Of a DNA stretch of 64,000 nt, positions 35,501-43,040 are shown piece by piece. Positions within the stretch are counted from its first letter, which is position 1; every line of letters begins with the position of its first letter. This DNA is from Phanerodontia chrysosporium (Eukaryota; Basidiomycota; Agaricomycetes; Polyporales; Phanerochaetaceae), in the NCBI GenBank assembly GCA_001910725.1, contig MJGA01000041.1:122062-186061 (forward strand), in the 5' to 3' direction. Position numbers and translations under genes: made by a program. The notes beneath the pieces were generated by a model. The model made no database searches, had not been told where the DNA came from, and was given only the letters and a program-made list of their open reading frames with translations.

Positions 35501-36255
35501 GCAATTACCAGCAGGACAACTGGTCGGAGTTACTTCCGCTCGCGGAGTTTGCGTACAACAATGCCCCAAGCGCAACAACGGGCATTTCTCCGTTCTTCGC
35601 TAACAAGGGTTATCACCCGAATCTCACAGTGCACCCCGAGCGTGACATCGCGTCCGCCCGCGCTCGCGACTTCGCTGTCGATCTCCACGAGCTCCAGTCG
35701 GAGCTCCGGACACAGATCGCGGAAGCGCAGAAGCGCTACCAAGGACCTGCCGATGCCCGGAGATCACCTCCGCCTGACCTCCAGGTCGGAGACATGGTCT
35801 TCGTCAAGGCTAAGCACCTCCGGACTACCCGTCCATCTCCGAAGCTTGCGGAGAAAATGCTTGGCCCTTACAAGGTCATAGCAAAGGTTGGCCCGCAGTC
35901 CTATACACTGCAGCTACCCCGCGAATTCCGCACCGTACACCCCGTGTACCACATATCCATGTTAGAACCTCACCTTTCTAGTTCTATTCCAGGTCGGACT
36001 ACATCTCCGCCACCTCCGGTCGAAATCGACGGAGACCTCGAATACGAGATCTCCGAGATCGTAGACTCCAAGATCGACAAACGTCGGAGATGCCCCCTCC
36101 TCTACAAGGTCCGCTGGTTAGGATATGAAAACACCGACGAAGAGTTCGAATGGATTCCGGCAAGCGAGCTAGAGCATGCTCAGGAACACATTGCGGACTT
36201 CCATCTCCGGTACCCCGAAAAACCCGGTCCACTCTCGGACTCCGTACCCCGATGA
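32515..36255 (+). CDS. pol: Pol of element 1 (PR-RT-RH-IN-chromodomain)
   Basis: Open in the -1 frame relative to gag from 32515, so it is probably made by -1 frameshifting in the 61-nt overlap; no classical slippery heptamer is obvious. Domains in order: aspartic protease ALLDSGSSHCFI; RT with VIVYLDDILIYS; RNase H with LIVETDASDYALAAIL; integrase zinc finger with HPLAGHYGF and CQSCTTCRRSK; DDE core with SMDFIEHL, TSDRGSEFV and EADGQTERTNQTLEQY. The C-terminal chromodomain has YEISEIVDSKIDKRR, YKVRWLGYENTDEEFEWIP and an ending before the stop at 36255. The chromodomain would guide integration to particular chromatin. All motifs look intact. Confidence 0.93.
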   Translation, partial: GPLGYDHELRYSAELGVKSLSNSRGSARAESCVESSRASEELRLNASALSPSHSFYVPLTAPPDLSLLALLDSGSSHCFIDFDFAKRHHLRLKSVPPLPLRLFDGSLAGTISFSVDLPVTFPTGNTLDLSFYVTKLDSPSTAVLGLNWLSAFNPSIDWAARTITFPPAVSPVPPSPADKATSPEKTPTSDESSDPTPPELRSAPLVSLIGAAAFARASQLSGSEVFHFRLRAVSNSATPAPTPPLDLSNVPPEYHDFADVFSEERAYTLPPHRPYDLKIELEDEKPLTPGRLYSLSPAELQALREFIDKNLSAGFIRQSASPHGAPILFVKKKDRSLRLCVDFRALNRITKKDHYPLPLISDLLNAPGKARIYTKIDLRHAYHLVRIAEGDEWKTTFRTRYGSFEWLVIPEGLTNAPAAFQRFMNDVFRDLLDECVIVYLDDILIYSDSPEEHRKHVREVLRRLREHGLYAKAPKCQFHTDSVEYLGYILSPSGLSMSEDKVKIILDWPTPRKVKDIQSFLGFANFYRRFIPFYSDIVVPLTRLTRKNTPWKWTPQCQEAFDTLKKAFTSAPTLAQWKPGAPLIVETDASDYALAAILSMVTDDGVHPLAFHSRTFSAPELNYDVHDKELLAIFEAFRIWRHYLEGSSTPIDVITDHKNLEYFSTTKLLTRRQARWSEFLNSFNMVIRFRPGRLGTKPDALTRRWDVYLKEGGNGYANVNPHNYKPIFTSEHLAASLRATILAAPVLRAVVTMDVETLHDDIRKALATDSLASSILSQSPLPPRWSADNTGLLLLDNRIYVPDIPELRLRVLRYKHDHPLAGHYGFNKTLELLRREYTWPGVRGFVKDYCQSCTTCRRSKAPRHKPYGTLQQLPIPEKPWNSISMDFIEHLPKSFGFSAILVVVDRLTKQAIFIPTHDEIDAPGLAKLFILHVFSKHGVPSHVTSDRGSEFVSQFFRSLALALDIELHYTSGYHPEADGQTERTNQTLEQYLRMYCNYQQDNWSELLPLAEFAYNNAPSATTGISPFFANKGYHPNLTVHPERDIASARARDFAVDLHELQSELRTQIAEAQKRYQGPADARRSPPPDLQVGDMVFVKAKHLRTTRPSPKLAEKMLGPYKVIAKVGPQSYTLQLPREFRTVHPVYHISMLEPHLSSSIPGRTTSPPPPVEIDGDLEYEISEIVDSKIDKRRRCPLLYKVRWLGYENTDEEFEWIPASELEHAQEHIADFHLRYPEKPGPLSDSVPR

Positions 36256-36506
36256 TACCCTTCCGTTTCTCTCTCTCCATTTTTCTCTCTCTCGCCCTGA
36301 ACCAACATCAAAAAAAAAAAAACCCAAACAAAGTCTCTCTCCGATTTCTCCGATTTCTCCGATTTCTCCGTCTCCGAACTCCGTCCCTAATTCCGGTCTC
36401 CCGTATCCGTTCACTCTCACTCTCACTCTCACACAAGGAATCCCCCGAAAAACATCACATAGTATTAAAAAAAGAAAAACATAACATAAACAAAAAACAA
36501 AAACCC
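36256..36506. repeat. low-complexity spacer between convergent pol and antisense gene
   Basis: About 250 bases holding a run of 13 A near 36310, three or four copies of gatttctcc near 36340-36370, three copies of actctc near 36412-36430, and A-rich sequence to the antisense stop. It lies between two convergent stops and could serve as shared terminator or poly(A) region. Confidence 0.6.
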
Positions 36507-37654
36507 CTACTCCTTCCTCGCCTTCTTCCGCGCCGGACTTTTCTCCGCCTCCTCCTCCTCCGATGACTCCGAGCTCTCCTCCGAGCTCTCCTCCTCACCC
36601 TCCGTCTCCTGCGCCTCCGCCAAAGGGCCCCCTTCTTCTTCTTCTTCTTCGTCTCCTTCTCCGTCTTCTTCTCCGCTCTGCTCCGCCTCCGCCCGCTCCA
36701 ACTCCGCCTTCATCGACCCCACGCGGACGGCCCACTTCTTGACCTCACGGGGCCACCGCGCCTGATCCGCCTTGATCAGGTCCAGCTCCCTCCGCACCGC
36801 CTCCACCTGCTCCGCCGGCACCTCCACCTCCGGCCCCGGCGCCGGACCCAGACCCTGCATCCGGACGAGGGCGTCGTCGAAGTCCGGGTCGGCGAGACCG
36901 GCGTACAGCGTGTCCGCCAACACCCCCATGGTGTAGGCGAACTTGGCGAACTCGCGCCGGGTCTCGTCGCCCTGGCGCTTGACCTCCGCCGTGAGGTCGT
37001 CCACCGCCTCCGTCAGGAGGCCCAGGGCCTCCGCGATCGCCCCCGCGGCCGTCGCCACCTCCGACTCCGCTCCGGCCTCGGAGTCCGCGACCTCCTCCGT
37101 CGTCACCGGGGCCTTGCCCTTCCCCTTCTCCGCGGCCTTCTTCCGCGGCGCGGCTCCGCTCACGGAGACGCCACCCTTCGTGCACGGCCGCTTGGCGACC
37201 GCACACGGCTGGCAGGCCTTCGCCCGCCCCCCAACCCGCCACTCGCACTCCAGGCCCAACTTGCGACAAGAGTCGCAAGGGGCCTGCTTGGCGGCCTCCG
37301 CCTCCGCGTGCCTCCGGGCTCCTGCCTCCGCGGACCCCTCCGCCACCTCCGGCCGCTTTCTCTTCGCGGCCGACGCGGACCCGCTCGCCTCCTTCTCCTC
37401 CCGCTGCTTCCGCAGCTCCGCCGCCCGTTTCCGCTTCTCCGCCTCCGCCGCCTTCCGCCTCTCCTCCTCCGCCTTCCGCTTCGCCTCCTCGCGCCGCTGC
37501 TCGATCTCGCGCCGTCTGCGCGCCGCCTCCTCGAGGGCTTTCTTGGCCTCCTCCTTGGCCTTCCGGATTTCTGCAAACTCCGTTAGTCTCGAACTCCGGA
37601 AGACGAAACTCCGGGGTACTTACCCTGCTCGAGTCGTTCGTCTTCGGAAGACAT
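36507..37654 (-). CDS. antisense Zn(II)2Cys6 / coiled-coil protein carried by element 1
   Basis: Two-exon gene on the strand opposite to gag-pol, inside the element. Exon 1 is 37624-37654 (ATG at 37654, good context accaccATGt). A 53-nt intron (37571-37623) has a GTAAGT donor and a TTTGCAG acceptor. Exon 2 is 36507-37570. Splicing gives 364 residues. Residues 11 to about 75 are a Lys/Glu/Arg-rich coiled coil. A basic motif KRKRP lies near 80. Then C110, C113, C120, C131, C134 and C141 form the exact Zn(II)2Cys6 spacing (C-x2-C-x6-C-x10-C-x2-C-x6-C). A helical middle follows, and an acidic tail ends in basic ARKKARKE. Likely nuclear, binding DNA or RNA; possible transcription or silencing-control factor (inference). 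An intron antisense to the genomic RNA survives retrotransposition, which fits a real antisense gene. Confidence 0.82.
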
Positions 37655-37847
37655 GGTGGTTCTGAGGAACCCCAGCCAGAATCCGCGAGCCTAAAATACC
37701 CGAAATCCGTACCCCGGGCACCCCTTCCGCAACCCCGGATACCCGATCAATTTTCATCCGCTGGGGAGCGCCGCATTCCGTTGGGGCACGAAAAATACGA
37801 AAGTCGTACGATGTCGCGAATTCGCTTGGCCTCGAAGGTCTCGGCCT

Positions 37848-37857
37848 AAGAGGGAGG
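37848..37857 (+). other. polypurine tract of element 1
   Basis: aagagggagg immediately before the 3' LTR (three bases away), the expected plus-strand primer. Confidence 0.7.
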
Positions 37858-37860
37858 TAC

Positions 37861-38392
37861 TGTCATGGCGCTGAAATCCCGAGCCAACTCCGGTCATGGA
37901 GAACGCCGGAGTTCGAGGGAAGCTACGGAGTAGCACGGACATTCGGAGTTTGCGACTCCGGTCGGTTGCTAAGGTCTTATCTTCACCACATGCCTTCATC
38001 ATCTCGCAAACCTTTACCCCTTCGTTCCTGAGACAAATCCCAGATTGGAAGTATGATATGTTTTGTACATCTCCGACCATCTCCACGAACTCCGGACTCA
38101 GTAGTATATAAGCTCCCGCGCTAGCACTTGTATCCTCAGTTCGGATATCGACTTAGGTCCCCCTTGTACCTTCTCGACTCTGCTTAATCCTTTCTCACAA
38201 TCTCTGTGTGGGCCCGAACCCCGCCACTTCTCCGTATCTCCGACTCCGAAATCCAGGCAACGCAGACCGCCGAGGGCGCAGCCCTTTAAGGCTGAAGCCG
38301 ACTGCCATCCGACCTCCGACCTCCGCCCTTCTCCGACCCTTTCTCCGCTCCGTCCTCCGTTCTCCGGCCCATCTCCGTCTCGCACCTTGACA
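37861..38392 (+). repeat. 3' LTR of element 1
   Basis: 532 bp, matching the 5' copy throughout as read. Followed by the GGGTC target duplication. Confidence 0.95.
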
Positions 38393-38534
38393 GGGTCGTG
38401 GATTGAGAGTCTGTCGTAGCGGCTTCTCCAATTATCTCCTACCCGCGCGTTCTTCTCAACAACAAGGCACCGGACTCCCAAGTGCTTGAGGTGCGCCGCA
38501 ACCCCAAGTCCGCCCTGACCAGCACCAACGACGA
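38393..38534 (-). pseudogene. flavin monooxygenase C, FAD-site fragment between elements 1 and 2
   Basis: 142 bases of the disrupted monooxygenase. The minus strand reads [19 protein letters not shown], then [20 protein letters not shown] and SIHDP, almost the same as copy A. Element 1 starts right after the HDP codons. Element 2 starts inside the glycine-rich FAD motif region. The third Gly/Ser of the motif is Gly here, Ser in A and B. Confidence 0.9.
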
Positions 38535-39134
38535 TGTCACAGTTTTTCGTCTTAACCCTTAGGGTTAGGGGCAGCAGGTGACAGAAGCGATTACTCCGAA
38601 CTGTGACATGCAGAAGCGCTGGAGTGACAGCCCTAGGCTCGGGGCTGGTCACGTGATACGGCGGTCACGTGATGCGCACACGTGCGGTATCCCAGGGTCA
38701 CATGGTCGAAGGTCTAGAAGCAGGCAAGGGTCTGGAAGCGCCGAGACACTCCGGAATGGACTAGAAAGTCCTGGAGGTCTCTGGACAGGTCCGGACAGTG
38801 CTGGAACGTTCTGGAGGTTTCTGGGACATCGTAGGAACATTTAGGAACGTGTAGGAGAATGTAGGAATGCCTGTAGGGCACTAGCCAATAGCGTAGTAGG
38901 TATTAGATAGCTAGGACCCTGAACACCGGTCCCTGGGGACCTGGTACACATGTATATAAGCCCTGAGGGCTGGGGGTGCCTCCCCAGCTTCAATCTCATC
39001 GCATCTCACCTCTCTAGCCTCTATACCTCGTCTTCAAGCCTGGCTACACCCTTTGTAGTCCAAGTAAACCTTTGCCAGTGAGTATTGCTGGTTGGTTTGG
39101 TGTATAGGCGCTAGGGCAGCGCATTTTTGTGATA
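38535..39134 (+). repeat. 5' LTR of element 2
   Basis: 600 bp. TATATA at 38953-38958 and predicted transcript start at 38986. U3 carries a telomere-like palindrome (38554-38566), three CACGTG boxes (38650-38684) and a GAAcgTTC heat-shock-type motif (38802-38815). Confidence 0.95.
38650..38684 (+). promoter_or_regulatory. three CACGTG boxes in the U3 of element 2
   Basis: CACGTG occurs at 38650-38655, 38666-38671 and 38679-38684, twice in the context gtCACGTGat. Such E-boxes bind bHLH factors (Cbf1/Pho4/SREBP types) in fungi. The same cluster is in all four LTR copies of this family. Confidence 0.5.
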
Positions 39135-39136
39135 GA

Positions 39137-39147
39137 AGATTGAAGCT
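39137..39147 (+). other. self-priming primer-binding site of element 2
   Basis: agattgaagct, two bases after the LTR, is the exact reverse complement of agcttcaatct at 38986-38996, which begins 33 bases after the TATA start. The geometry is identical to element 1 although the LTRs are unrelated. Confidence 0.75.
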
Positions 39148-39443
39148 AGCCAACCTACTCCACCTTTGGTGGCCTAGGTTATTGCTTTGGGTTCTGGGGG
39201 CTTGTTTGAACAAGTGCTTTCGCGCTTTGTTCAGTTTTCTGCCGATCCACAGGCGTAAGTGGGCACTATAGTACCTTTTTAGGTACAGACAGGGGAACGT
39301 GGTGTAACCCACCTCAGAGGGCTTTGCCTGCGGACGAGTAACCCCTGTTGTAGTGCTGGACTAAGGGTGTAATACCCTGTCCAACCAGTTTTAGCTGTGT
39401 GGCGTGGAAACCCACAGTAATACCCCTTTCTCTTCGTTGAGGG

Positions 39444-40248
39444 TTGGCTGGCAGGAAAGCCTTGCGCTTTGCCTGTGTGGAGAAGTTTTCTGGCTTGTGT
39501 ACACAGGCTGACCTGTGTTTACTAGTGCCTAAAGCTGCTAGGAACCGTTTTGTCCTTGCTAAGGACGAGAGCTCTGGCAAACCCTTACTTGAGCGCATCA
39601 AGATCTCGAACCTCCACCGCTTCAAAGACGTTGGGAAGCCGCGCCCTGCCTCGCACTACACCCTACACCCCTGTCCCTGGTCGTCGTGAAAGGCTTGCTC
39701 GTGAAGCAGACTTGAACGACTTCAAGCACCAGCTTCAGCTCGAAGACTATCGCAACGAACAGCGCAAGCGCCGCCTACTCGATCGCATCGCGAACCCCCC
39801 TCCCCCTCTACCCCTCATCGAACGTATTGAACCTCCCCCTACTCCCCCTATCGAAGTCAAACCCATTCCCAAGGACCTTCGCTTTCACACCAACACTCAG
39901 GTCCATCAGCTGCGCGACTACGGACGAAAGTTCAACGGCGCCCTTAACCACTTGGGTCCGTTCTTTCAGAAGCTAGACGAGCAGCGTTTTCGAGTTGGGT
40001 TGACTGAACACGAGCTCTACACCTTGGGCTTGTTCAAGGAGAGGTTCGACAACATTCGCAAACACCTTCAGACCATCGTCGAGACGAAGGAGTACACCAC
40101 GAGGGAGTGGAAGAAGATTTCGAGGGATTTGAAGAAGGCAGGCGCACATAGCTTCGCTGAGCTTAAGCCACGCTTCGCTGAGCATTGCAGGGAGCTGATT
40201 CAGGAGTTGGGTGAAGATTGGTTGTTTTTGGAGAAGAACCTCGATTAG
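39444..40248 (+). CDS. ORF1 of element 2, frame broken by an 8-base gap
   Basis: Leader ORF between the LTR and gag. It is homologous to the 271-codon ORF1 of element 3, but 8 bases (gtacaaac) are missing near 39651, so the upstream frame stops at 39689. The downstream part reads through in another frame to 40248. The product is charged and helical (READLNDFKHQLQLED, then Pro-rich, then FDNIRKHLQTIVETKEYTTR). No ATG exists in any frame from the predicted transcript start to the gag ATG at 40278. Function unknown; Gag-like or capsid-accessory is only a guess. Confidence 0.6.
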
Positions 40249-40277
40249 TTTTTGTATCTGCGCGTTTTTGAATCAAG

Positions 40278-41858
40278 ATGTCGCTCAATTCAAATCCTGT
40301 TGACTTTGGTTTGCGTTCTGCTTCGAGTTCAAGTGGCATGGACCCTTGGGGAGCGTTAGAACTTGGCTCTATGGCTGAGGGAGGCCCTACCCCAGTTTTG
40401 GCCGCTGCGCCGCTTTCGACCTCTTACGAAGAGTACAGCCAGTCATGGGTACAAGCCGCTCAGGAAGGACTGACTCCTGGGGACTTTAAGGCCCTCGTTG
40501 ACAGCCTGGGTAACTGGGTAAAGGCTGAAATAGCTCAAGTAAGGTCGGAAATGGGTTCAGAAGTCCTTCGCTTGAAGGAAGCCCTTCGCAAACGCAAAAC
40601 CGAGGCCAAGACACTTCAGGAGCAGATAGACATTCTTGAGCAGACTAGACAGCACTTGTCTGCGCAGATAGCAGAGGCTCAGAACCAAAATCGCGTTTTG
40701 CAGAACGCTATGCAGGTGCTGAAGCAGGAGAACGAGAGCTTGAAAGTGTTGGTTCAGCAAGGCACTAGTGGAGGCAACATTGGGTTGTCTCAGTCTTTGT
40801 TCCCTACCATGAAGGAGCCTGACACCTTTAATGGTGATAAGGCTAGCAAGCTGGATGACTGGCTCGAGTCGATGGCACTCTGGTTGCGCCACCGTGGCGT
40901 AATGGACGACGAAAAGAAGATAGAGACAGCGATGACTTACCTGCGAGGTTCAGCAAAGAAGGTCATGCAAGAGTACTTTGACAAGGTGGCAGACTCAAAG
41001 CCCCTTGGTACTTGGACCAACTTTGTGAACGAACTCCAGAAAGGATTCCAACAGACCGACAAGAAGGACAGGGCAAGGGCAGAGTTTGAGCAGCTTGTCA
41101 GCAAGAAAGGGACGAACGAGAAGACTTTCAACGAGTTTGCCGCTCGCTTCCGTTCGCTGGCTCGCCAAACTGGCTTCTCCAACGAGGAACTGTTGGTCAA
41201 AGCCTATGCCCATACCCCTCGTGCCGCCGCCGATGTACTGGCAGCCCGTGGTCGTGCTCAGTGGGCTACGACCTGGGATGGTTGGTTGAAGGATGTTCAG
41301 GAGATTCTGCAGGATCAACGTCTCTTGACGGGCACCGTACTCTCTGGACAGCCTCAGTCGTCGAAAGACCCTGACGCTATGGATGTCGACGCCTTGAAGA
41401 AGGGCTCAGCCCAGGGCAAAGGCAAGACAGCCAAAGTTCAGAAGGTTGCCATGTCGTTCGAGGAGGCGAAGAAGAAAGGCTGCTGCGCTCAGTGTGGAGG
41501 CAAAGGCCATATCGCCAAGGAGTGTCCATCGAAGAAGAACAACTCAGGTTCTTCGACGTCGTCGAGTAAAACCACCAATGCACCGGTGGCCAGTTCATCA
41601 AAGGCTTCGTCTTCAAAGGGAAAGGAGAAGGATAAGGGCTCTCGCCACACGAAGAACAGCGTGCGCGAGGTGTACGCCAGCGACTCGGAGAGATTCCAGG
41701 AGGTAGCCTCTGACGAGGAATCGAGCTCAGATAGCTCAGAAGAAGAAGATACCCCCAAGACCAAGCAAAAGAAGAAGTCGTCTTCAAAGGAGAAGGCGCA
41801 GAAGATTAACCGCGTGGTATTCTCAGATGATGAGGATTTTCTGCAGGGACCGATGTAG
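40278..41858 (+). CDS. gag: Gag of element 2
   Basis: 526-residue Gag from the first AUG of the predicted transcript, 29 bases after the ORF1 stop. It has a coiled coil at about 90-160 (LKEALRKRKTEAKTLQEQI), a retrotransposon Gag core (DKASKLDDWLESMALWLRH to FNEFAARFRSLARQT), a CCHC knuckle CAQCGGKGHIAKEC, and an acidic Ser-rich tail ending LQGPM. The frame is intact. Confidence 0.92.
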   Translation: MSLNSNPVDFGLRSASSSSGMDPWGALELGSMAEGGPTPVLAAAPLSTSYEEYSQSWVQAAQEGLTPGDFKALVDSLGNWVKAEIAQVRSEMGSEVLRLKEALRKRKTEAKTLQEQIDILEQTRQHLSAQIAEAQNQNRVLQNAMQVLKQENESLKVLVQQGTSGGNIGLSQSLFPTMKEPDTFNGDKASKLDDWLESMALWLRHRGVMDDEKKIETAMTYLRGSAKKVMQEYFDKVADSKPLGTWTNFVNELQKGFQQTDKKDRARAEFEQLVSKKGTNEKTFNEFAARFRSLARQTGFSNEELLVKAYAHTPRAAADVLAARGRAQWATTWDGWLKDVQEILQDQRLLTGTVLSGQPQSSKDPDAMDVDALKKGSAQGKGKTAKVQKVAMSFEEAKKKGCCAQCGGKGHIAKECPSKKNNSGSSTSSSKTTNAPVASSSKASSSKGKEKDKGSRHTKNSVREVYASDSERFQEVASDEESSSDSSEEEDTPKTKQKKKSSSKEKAQKINRVVFSDDEDFLQGPM

Positions 41859-41875
41859 AGTCTGCGACATCTGGT

Positions 41876-42292
41876 CCGTTTTTAGATTTCCTTTACCCTC
41901 CCGACTCAGTAGAATGTATTAAATCAGTTTTGGAATCGAGAAAAGTCTCTAGTTTGCCCTCTAAATCGAGCTTTATCGTTCCAGTAACTTTGAGTCAGGG
42001 TAAGGAAATCAGAGTGCAGACTACCGCGCTGGTTGATTCGGGGGCCTATGCTGTGTTCATTAGCCATCGCTTCGTCAGGAAGCATAAGCTGAAGATGAAC
42101 CAGCTGGCCAGGGAGATACGCGTTTACAACGCAGATGGCTCCAGGAACAAGTGTGGCAGTATTGAGGAGTATGCTTGGCTCGACGTAGCCGTAGGGGACC
42201 ATGTCTCCAGACAAGCATGCCTCATTACAGATCTGGGTGGAAAGGACGTTTCCTCGGCCTTAGCTGCTCGAAGAGGTCTAGTCAAAGAATAG
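41876..42292 (+). pseudogene. aspartic protease region of element 2, C-terminally broken
   Basis: In the -1 frame relative to gag: a retropepsin-like stretch with TTALVDSGAYAVFISHRF (catalytic Asp-Ser-Gly). The frame then ends at the stop at 42290. A second frame over the last 60 bases reads LGLSCSKRSSQRIDWDEHG, the usual end of a Ty3 protease, so a frameshift near 42242-42255 separates it. The same stop is present in element 3, so the defect predates both copies. Confidence 0.7.
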
Positions 42293-43040
42293 ACTGGGAT
42301 GAGCATGGGCAGCATAAGCAGAACCCGAAGAACTGATGAACTAGGACTTCGAGGAGGAAAGAGCAGAGCTTAGGCTCTAACTGTCGCTTACACCACCCCA
42401 GATTGGCCACAGTTTTCGGCAGTTGAACTGCCAGAAGGGAGGAATCAAAGATTCCAGTGTTGTGCCCCTCAGTTTCGGCTATCTGACAGAACTTTGGAAC
42501 CTCTCAACTGTTGAGAACCAAAGTAGGGCGAGTATTACTACTCAGAAGGCCCAGTGTTGTGCCATTTATTGAACGAGTTAGTCAGATAGTGCAGGTCCCT
42601 AGGCACTGAGGTACTGGTACCTTTGGGGAGGGCTCCACAACTTAGCTTCGAAGTACTGAAGCAGAAGTTTTCGGTTGCTTGCCGAGCAAGTGACAGGGCA
42701 GTGTCTCTCAGCCTGAAGATGTTTGCAACACCTAGTTGAAGTTAGCATTCAGGGCATAATCCCAGATACTTCAGGGTGTTGAGAGCAACTGCAGCAGTTG
42801 GGTCAAAAGGGCTTTTTACCTATATTGGCTATGCATAGACTCTTGGAGTCGGCCTACACACGTTGGAATTGGACGCACTAGCCTGAGAAGGGGCGGATCC
42901 TATGTCCAGGAGGCCATATCCTGAATTGGGGGTAGATTGCCATAATCGTGGAAACCACATTGAGAAGCCAGAATCTTCCACGATACGAGCCCAAGGCAAT
43001 CTGGCCATTCAGTGATAAGGGACACTAGCAAGAGGCTAGC
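42293..43040 (+). other. region without RT/RNase H in element 2
   Basis: About 750 bases where a Ty3/gypsy element should hold about 2 kb of reverse transcriptase and RNase H. I find no YxDD motif or RNase H motif in any frame. Element 3 has nearly the same sequence here, so the family propagates in this form. The function, if any, could be RNA packaging or structure (inference). Confidence 0.75.

Larger units (their letters stand above)
30621..38392 (+). mobile_element. Element 1: complete Ty3/gypsy chromovirus with antisense gene
   Basis: 7772-bp LTR retrotransposon. It has two 532-bp LTRs (30621-31152 and 37861-38392) that appear identical on reading. The ends are TGTCA...TGACA, and the 5-bp target duplication GGGTC occurs at 30616-30620 and 38393-38397. 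Order inside: self-primer site, gag, pol in the -1 frame (protease, RT, RNase H, integrase, chromodomain), antisense spliced gene, polypurine tract. Matching LTRs and open frames point to a recent, possibly still active copy. The element lies within flavin monooxygenase C. Confidence 0.95.

Noticed and set aside
38578..38844. 88-codon ORF repeated at 38578, 45062, 45677 and 52161
   Set aside because: It lies in the U3 of the LTR and is repeated only because the LTR is. Upstream of the transcript start and without a recognisable domain.
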